NCBI RefSeq assembly: GCF_003043455.1 | Contig: NZ_PZGG01000011.1 | Span: 1-54,467 of the forward strand | Direction: 5' to 3' | Origin: Staphylococcus simulans | GTDB lineage: Bacteria > Bacillota > Bacilli > Staphylococcales > Staphylococcaceae | DNA length: 54,467 bases | Shown: positions 49,640 through 54,467 of the stretch, one piece after another | Layout of the letters: every line of letters begins with the position of its first letter | Position numbering within the stretch: position 1 is the first letter of the stretch | Program-made: the position numbers and the translations under genes | The notes under the pieces: generated by a model | Databases searched by the model: none | The model's input: the letters and a program-made list of their open reading frames with translations, nothing else | Told to the model about the DNA's origin: nothing

Positions 49640-50698
49640 ATGAAGTTAGCATGGAAAGAGATCGTATTCTATAAGTTCAAATATATTTTAATTATGCTGA
49701 TTATCTTGTTACTGGCTAGCATGGTATTATTCATTAGCGGACTCGCTCAAGGGCTTGGACGCGAAAACATTTCTATGTTAGATAATATGAATGCTGAAAA
49801 ATACGTCGTACAAGATATGAAAGAGCCGGTGATTGAAAAATCAGCGCTTAAACCAGACGAGAAAAAAGACATCGAGAATACAGTAAATGCAGAACCATTC
49901 CAAATCGGAATGCAATCAATGAAAAGTGAGAATTCAAATGACCTAGATATCATGTTGATTAACCCTGGTAAAGACTTCAAACCTGCTTTATCAGAAGGTC
50001 ATTATCCTAAAGCTGATAATGAAGTTGTCATTAATAAAAAATTAACAGCTGACGGTGTGAAAAAAGGTGACACTGTCACATTCAAGAACGGTGACAAAGA
50101 TTACAAAGTTGTAGGTCTATTAGATGACACAATGTATTCACACACATCTGCAGTCATGACAACAGGCGATACGTTTGAAAAATTAGTGCCAAAAGCAGCA
50201 ACATTCTATCCATTAAAAGATGTATCTAAAGCAGATGAGAAAAAATTAAACGACATCAATGGTGTAAAAGTTGTAACTGAAAAAGATTTAACTGACAATA
50301 TTCCAAGTTACAATGCAGAACAAGCACCATTAACAATGATGATTGTCAGCTTATATGTGATTTCAGCAATTGTCTTAAGTGCATTCTTCTATGTAATGAC
50401 AATTCAAAAAATCTCTGAAATCGGTATTCTAAAAGCTATCGGTATTAAAACAAGACACTTGTTATCATCATTAGTATTCCAAATCTTACTTGTTACTATG
50501 ATCAGTGTAGTAGTTTCATTATTAATTATTAGTGGCTTAGGTATGATAATGCCAGTGAGCATGCCGTTCCACTTAACTACTGGCAACATGTTGCTTGTAG
50601 TAGGTGTCTTCGTAGTCGTTGCAATTATCGGTGCAGCATTATCATTCATTAAACTCGTGAAAGTAAATCCAATCGAAGCAATCGGAGGTGAAGGATAA
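49640..50698 (+). CDS. hrtB: Heme efflux ABC permease HrtB
   Basis: MacB/FtsX-type permease, 352 residues: one N-terminal membrane helix (about 17-37), a large outside domain (about 45-225), then three C-terminal helices. With HrtA it removes toxic heme from the membrane. ATG 49640 has AAAAGGAG upstream; 36 extra residues from an upstream ATG would run through the promoter. The last A of its stop is the first of the hrtA start. It lies first in the operon. Confidence 0.93.
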   Translation: MKLAWKEIVFYKFKYILIMLIILLLASMVLFISGLAQGLGRENISMLDNMNAEKYVVQDMKEPVIEKSALKPDEKKDIENTVNAEPFQIGMQSMKSENSNDLDIMLINPGKDFKPALSEGHYPKADNEVVINKKLTADGVKKGDTVTFKNGDKDYKVVGLLDDTMYSHTSAVMTTGDTFEKLVPKAATFYPLKDVSKADEKKLNDINGVKVVTEKDLTDNIPSYNAEQAPLTMMIVSLYVISAIVLSAFFYVMTIQKISEIGILKAIGIKTRHLLSSLVFQILLVTMISVVVSLLIISGLGMIMPVSMPFHLTTGNMLLVVGVFVVVAIIGAALSFIKLVKVNPIEAIGGEG

Positions 50699-51387
50699 TG
50701 GGTTTAGAAGTTAAAGATATTACAAAATCATTCGGTACTGGCCAAGCCAAAACGGATGTGTTAAAAGGTGTAAACTTTGAAGTTAAAACAGGAGAATTCG
50801 TTATCTTGAGCGGTGCTTCAGGTTCAGGTAAATCAACATTATTAACAATTTTAGGTGGCTTGCAAGATCCGGATACAGGTAAAATTATCTACAATGGTGC
50901 GCCATTGTTCTCAAAAGAAAAAACAAATTCAGATATGCGTTTAACTGAAATCGGCTTTATCTTCCAAGCATCACATTTAGTTCCTTACTTGTCAGTTCGT
51001 GATCAATTGACATTAGTAGGACAAGAAGCGGGCATGTCTAAAAAAGATGCCAAAGCGCGTGCGGAACAATTATTAGACCAAATCGGTTTGAAACATCGTT
51101 TAGATGCTTATCCGTTCATGTTATCTGGCGGTGAAAAACAACGTGTTGCGATTATGCGTGCATTCATGAATAATCCTAAAATCATTTTAGCTGACGAACC
51201 AACAGCTAGTTTAGATGCACATCGTGCAACAGAAGTAACTGAGATGATCAGAGAACGTATTACAAATGAAGATATGGTCGGAATTCTTATCACACATGAC
51301 ACAAGACTCTTCGATTATGCAGACCGTGTCATCGACTTATTCGACGGTAAAATCATTAATAAAAAAGATGACAGTGAAGAAGTATAA
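50698..51387 (+). CDS. hrtA: Heme efflux ABC ATPase HrtA
   Basis: LolD/MacB-class ATP-binding subunit, 229 residues. Walker [10 protein letters not shown] near residue 40, Q-loop [11 protein letters not shown] near 87, signature [14 protein letters not shown] near 141, Walker [13 protein letters not shown] near 162, and the switch histidine in ILITHDTRL near 198 are intact. Overlaps hrtB by one base. In S. aureus I recall hrtA preceding hrtB; here the order is reversed. Confidence 0.95.
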   Translation: MGLEVKDITKSFGTGQAKTDVLKGVNFEVKTGEFVILSGASGSGKSTLLTILGGLQDPDTGKIIYNGAPLFSKEKTNSDMRLTEIGFIFQASHLVPYLSVRDQLTLVGQEAGMSKKDAKARAEQLLDQIGLKHRLDAYPFMLSGGEKQRVAIMRAFMNNPKIILADEPTASLDAHRATEVTEMIRERITNEDMVGILITHDTRLFDYADRVIDLFDGKIINKKDDSEEV

Positions 51388-51481
51388 AAACAATCAAATT
51401 AAAATTAACGCTCATAATAGTAGCCAATGATCCATTGCGTTAATTAGGAATCATTATTAAGGGAAAATAATGGTAACAAAA

Positions 51482-51527
51482 AAGTTGAGGTATAACCTAG
51501 AGTAGGTTTGACCTCAACTTTTTTTAT
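51482..51527 (+). terminator. Terminator of hrtBA
   Basis: AAGTTGAGGT (51482-51491) pairs with ACCTCAACTT (51511-51520), an inner AACCTA/TAGGTT stem is nested, then T7. Confidence 0.9.
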
Positions 51528-51564
51528 TATACATAATGCTATATCAGTATAGATTTAGACGAAA

Positions 51565-52551
51565 TTATTTGAATGAAAAGAATTCAATGAGTATAGGATG
51601 CTTGATAAACATGCTTGCAATGAACAAAGCTCCGAAATAAATCGTCAGTAATAGTTTATAGCAATACATCAAAGCGAAAAAGTCTCTGATTAATGCTGTA
51701 TCAAAAAATGGGTAAGGTGTGCGACTACCAGCACCGACAGCATTCATCTTAAGTATTTGCGCAAAGCGCAAGCCGCGTAAAATGTGAAATTGACTCGTTA
51801 CAATAGCAATATGTTTAAATGTTTGATTGCTGATAAGTGCCTTCGTATTATTTAAGTTTTCACACGTACTATGAGACTGATCCTCTAGAATAATACGGTC
51901 TTCTGGAATATGCTGTTCAATTAAATACGCTTGCATAGCTTCAGCTTCTGAAACTTTATCACCTTCACCAGTTCCGCCGCTGACAACAATATATGGATCA
52001 CCATGATGATTTTGATATAAAGCAACTGCACGATCTAAGCGCCAAGCCAGCATTTGTGTCACTTGATCACGATATAAACCGGCACCTAGTACAATAATTA
52101 AGTCAATTGGTTCTGGCAATACGACCATGCTAAATGCTGAAGACCAACTTAAATAGTGAACTAAGGCAAAGAGTGTACTGATAGTAATCCATCCAAGCCA
52201 CAAGAAAAGCGCATTTAACACGGGTACAGGGATATGGCTTAATAAATTTAAAGCTAGTGCTAAGAATGTGACGGCTAAAGTCAGACCTAAAATTCTAAAG
52301 AAGAACATACGTGCACTTTTCCAAATGAGGACTGCCCGATGTTTAAATAATAATAACAGGGCGCCTATTATTGATACGCTGGCTAAATCATAGGGCAATG
52401 TACTCGTGATTAAATGAATAAATAATATTATGAATCCTAAAACTAAAGTCACAAAAAAGGATTGTATGTTTAAAAAGCGATAGTGATTAAAGTATACATA
52501 GATATAACTACATAAAATCAATAAGCTTAATATGAGTGAAAGTAATAGCAT
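51565..52551 (-). CDS. DUF218 (YdcF/ElyC-like) membrane protein
   Basis: A 328-residue protein with about five N-terminal membrane helices and a DUF218 domain from residue about 148: IIVLGAGLYRDQVTQML, VVSGGTGEGDKVSEAEAM and the ILEDQSHSTCENLNNTKAL segment hold the conserved acidic and Asn residues. Homologues (SanA, ElyC) affect the cell envelope and lipid carriers; the reaction is unknown. Single gene. Confidence 0.85.
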   Translation of the reverse strand: MLLLSLILSLLILCSYIYVYFNHYRFLNIQSFFVTLVLGFIILFIHLITSTLPYDLASVSIIGALLLLFKHRAVLIWKSARMFFFRILGLTLAVTFLALALNLLSHIPVPVLNALFLWLGWITISTLFALVHYLSWSSAFSMVVLPEPIDLIIVLGAGLYRDQVTQMLAWRLDRAVALYQNHHGDPYIVVSGGTGEGDKVSEAEAMQAYLIEQHIPEDRIILEDQSHSTCENLNNTKALISNQTFKHIAIVTSQFHILRGLRFAQILKMNAVGAGSRTPYPFFDTALIRDFFALMYCYKLLLTIYFGALFIASMFIKHPILIEFFSFK

Positions 52552-52718
52552 AATTAACCTCTGTATAATAAATTTCCTTCTTCTAATCTTACCCTATTTC
52601 GCCTTATGTTACTTTAGATATGATATGATTAGATATACGGATTGTTTAATATGTAGAATAACTAGGTTCTCATTCTGAGATGCAATAAGAAATTTTTATA
52701 GTAATGAAGGAGAAAATA

Positions 52719-53177
52719 ATGGAAAACATTGAGCAACACACGCAGTTTATGGCAATGTTTATCGAAGATATTAATACCCTCGTAGCAAATTTGCTAGAAG
52801 GTTTGCGTAAGGAATATCATATTTCGATTGAACAATCTCAAGCATTGTTTTTACTAGATAACAATAAATCGTTGACACTATCAGAAATTACTGAAAAACA
52901 AGGTGTCAATAAAGCAGCTATCAGTCGCCGAATTAAAAAGTTGATTAATCTTGAATTAGTTGAACTTGTAAAACAAAATGAAAACGTGGACCAACGTTTG
53001 AAGTATGTAAAACTCACTAACAATGGTCGCGAATATATAGAACGAACTAAAGTGATTGTAAATGATGTTTCTACATACTTACTTCAAGATTTATCACAGA
53101 CACAAATAGAAGAAACGGCTGAAAACTTAAAAATTATCGATCAACGTATTAAAGAATATATTTCTAAAAATCGATAA
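52719..53177 (+). CDS. tcaR: TcaR, MarR-family regulator
   Basis: Winged-helix regulator of 152 residues. EKQGVNKAAISRRIKKLINLELV (about 70-92) is the recognition region and is near-identical in pattern to S. aureus TcaR. No cysteines. In S. aureus TcaR regulates adhesion and biofilm genes and lies beside tcaA and tcaB, as here with tcaA. ATG 52719 follows AAGGAGA by 5 bases; ATG 52704 precedes that site. Confidence 0.9.
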   Translation: MENIEQHTQFMAMFIEDINTLVANLLEGLRKEYHISIEQSQALFLLDNNKSLTLSEITEKQGVNKAAISRRIKKLINLELVELVKQNENVDQRLKYVKLTNNGREYIERTKVIVNDVSTYLLQDLSQTQIEETAENLKIIDQRIKEYISKNR

Positions 53178-53193
53178 GTCAGATATCATTGAT

Positions 53194-53232
53194 AAAAATC
53201 GGTACCTTTTGAAAGTGTACCGATTTTTGTCA
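53194..53232 (+). terminator. Terminator of tcaR
   Basis: AAAAATCGGTAC (53194-53205) pairs perfectly with GTACCGATTTTT (53217-53228). Confidence 0.88.
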
Positions 53233-53493
53233 TGAATATCGGTAAATAAGTCATAAGTCTAATTACTGATATAATTTTATGGCGCAGTCTATTATAATAG
53301 AACTATCTAACAGTTTTACAGGAGAAATGACGGTTTTAGTTTTACTTTTTGGTGGAATACCTGTAAAATTTGTGCGGGTTAAATAAAATTTATAAAAAAA
53401 CAAAAGTCATTTACATAGAAAAAAGAGCGTTTTTTCAACATTTCCTGGGAAATGTGAACAAATTTGAATGTCTTGAAACGAGGTGAACTGTCA
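53233..53493 (+). promoter_or_regulatory. tcaA upstream region with two dyads
   Basis: A -10-like TATAAT lies at 53293-53298 without a clear -35. TTTTACAGG (53314-53322) and CCTGTAAAA (53360-53368) form an inverted repeat with a 37-base loop. ACATTTCC-TG-GGAAATGT (53438-53455) is an 18-bp palindrome 38 bases before the tcaA start, a candidate operator. A 19-codon ATG frame (53327-53386) lies in the hairpin but its ribosome site is too close to be convincing. Confidence 0.5.
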
Positions 53494-54467
53494 ATGGGGC
53501 AATCTGAAAAACCAGATTCTAATGAAAGCATTAAGACACGTGAACAACGTATGCGCACAAATCAGAATCTACGTAAAATGGTGCCATGGGGTATCGGTAT
53601 ATTTATCGTTATCTTATTGATTATTCTGTTTTTCTTGTTGAGAAATTTCAATACACCAGAAGCACAAGCTAAAATTTTAGCAAATGCGGTTAAAAATAAT
53701 GATACACAACGTATTGCGACGATTTTGAGTACACGAGAGAATAAAGTGAGTACGTATGAAGCGGAAACTTACATTAAATATATTAAAAGTGAAATCGGTC
53801 AAAATAAGTTTGACAAAGAACTGCAAGAAACGATACGTAATATAGACCGTAATGACAAAGATGCAAGCTTTATCAAAACACCTGATGGCAATAAGATATT
53901 ACGAATCACTAAAAATGGCCGTCGTTTTATTTTCTTTGATAATATCAGTTTCACAACGATTACAAAGAAACCGATTATCAAACCTAAAACAAAAACCACA
54001 TATATTTTCAGAGCGGATGATCGCAAACGAAAAGTAATTGCAGAAGCGAATGAAGCAACTATGTTAGGTAATTTTATTCCTGGTGATTATAAAATTCCAG
54101 CAACGAAAGAAACAGCTAATGGTAAATTCAGTGGTTATTTGACTTTCTCATTCAAAAACAGCAATAGCGAAACAGTGGATGTTCATGAAAAATTCCCTGA
54201 AGCGAATTTAAACATCAAACTAGAGGGTGCCAATAAATTAGAAAGTAAGCATACGAAAGTGAAAATCAATGGTAAGTCCTACAATTATGATCACACACGT
54301 TTATATGGCCCTTACCCAGTTACAGAAGAAATTGAAGTAGCTGCGGAAGGTAAAGTCAAAGGCAGAACATTCGAATCAGACAGTGTTAAAATTTACCCAA
54401 ATGAATTAAAAGAGAATACGCCTGTGACATTACATTTCGAAAAAGATAAAATTGAAAAGTATGTAGA
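53494..54467 (+). CDS. tcaA: TcaA, membrane protein (3' end beyond window)
   Basis: The frame is open to the window end (324 codons). A cytoplasmic tail of about 30 residues precedes a membrane helix (about 32-52, MVPWGIGIF onward), then NFNTPEAQAKILANAVKNND and an outside region with GNFIPGDYKIPA near 192 and LYGPYP near 270, all matching S. aureus TcaA (teicoplanin-associated). S. aureus TcaA begins with a CxxC-CxxC zinc ribbon; here the tail is MGQSEKPDSN with no cysteine, and an in-frame stop lies a few codons upstream of GAGGTGAA. The product is thus a ribbon-less TcaA. Confidence 0.9.
   Translation, partial: MGQSEKPDSNESIKTREQRMRTNQNLRKMVPWGIGIFIVILLIILFFLLRNFNTPEAQAKILANAVKNNDTQRIATILSTRENKVSTYEAETYIKYIKSEIGQNKFDKELQETIRNIDRNDKDASFIKTPDGNKILRITKNGRRFIFFDNISFTTITKKPIIKPKTKTTYIFRADDRKRKVIAEANEATMLGNFIPGDYKIPATKETANGKFSGYLTFSFKNSNSETVDVHEKFPEANLNIKLEGANKLESKHTKVKINGKSYNYDHTRLYGPYPVTEEIEVAAEGKVKGRTFESDSVKIYPNELKENTPVTLHFEKDKIEKYV

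Noticed and set aside
53327..53386. 19-codon leader peptide before tcaA
   Set aside because: AGGAG is only two bases from the ATG and I recognise no peptide family; kept only as part of a regulatory finding.

Overview
The window is AT-rich Firmicute chromosome and almost entirely core-type. Gene content points to a coagulase-negative Staphylococcus of the S. carnosus group: the block nirC-nirR-sirA-nirBD-sirB, narGHJI, nreABC, narT has the order described for S. carnosus, and NreB carries the four cluster cysteines (59, 62, 74, 77) and the phospho-acceptor His159 known from that species. SarZ, HssRS/HrtBA, TcaRA and a GlcP-type glucose permease are also staphylococcal. I see no tRNA, rRNA, phage, insertion sequence or CRISPR array.

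Layout. 1-4.3 kb: a DsbA-like lipoprotein, then a tight three-gene operon (flavoprotein, FeoB-like permease without a G domain, COG0523 GTPase) behind a near-consensus Zur box; this is the least characterised system here and probably serves metal (zinc) starvation. 4.4-5.8 kb: YceI protein, SRPBCC protein, and a 63-residue membrane protein behind an apparent NreC box. 6.0-22.3 kb: the nitrate/nitrite respiration island. NarGHJI reduces nitrate to nitrite, NirBD reduces nitrite to ammonia, NirR/SirA/SirB make siroheme, NirC and NarT are nitrite and nitrate carriers, and NreABC senses nitrate and oxygen. Boxes resembling the NreC consensus TAGGG-N4-CCCTA precede nirR, narG and narT, and a perfect palindrome resembling a Rex box sits on the nirR promoter.

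22.4-28.7 kb: an FtsW/RodA-family protein, the mevalonate genes mvaS (divergent) and mvaC-mvaA, an Hsp20 chaperone and the redox regulator SarZ. 28.8-40.6 kb: nitroreductase, small membrane proteins, an EamA transporter, a glutamate/dicarboxylate symporter, LOG protein, CorA, a MarR regulator, a type 2 ferredoxin-NADP reductase, a GlcP-like glucose permease with a cre site, a YhdH-type reductase, and a lipoprotein with a long disordered linker.

40.6-54.5 kb: a CDP-glycerol glycerophosphotransferase-family enzyme and a GT4 glycosyltransferase flank lctP (lactate permease), whose promoter has a Rex-like box and an upstream cre; then mqo, the heme sensor HssRS divergent from the efflux pump HrtBA with the HssR direct repeat between them, a DUF218 membrane protein, tcaR, and tcaA cut by the window edge. 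A theme across the window is control by oxygen, NADH/NAD ratio, nitrate and sugar: NreC, Rex and CcpA-type sites lie before the respiratory and fermentation-related genes.
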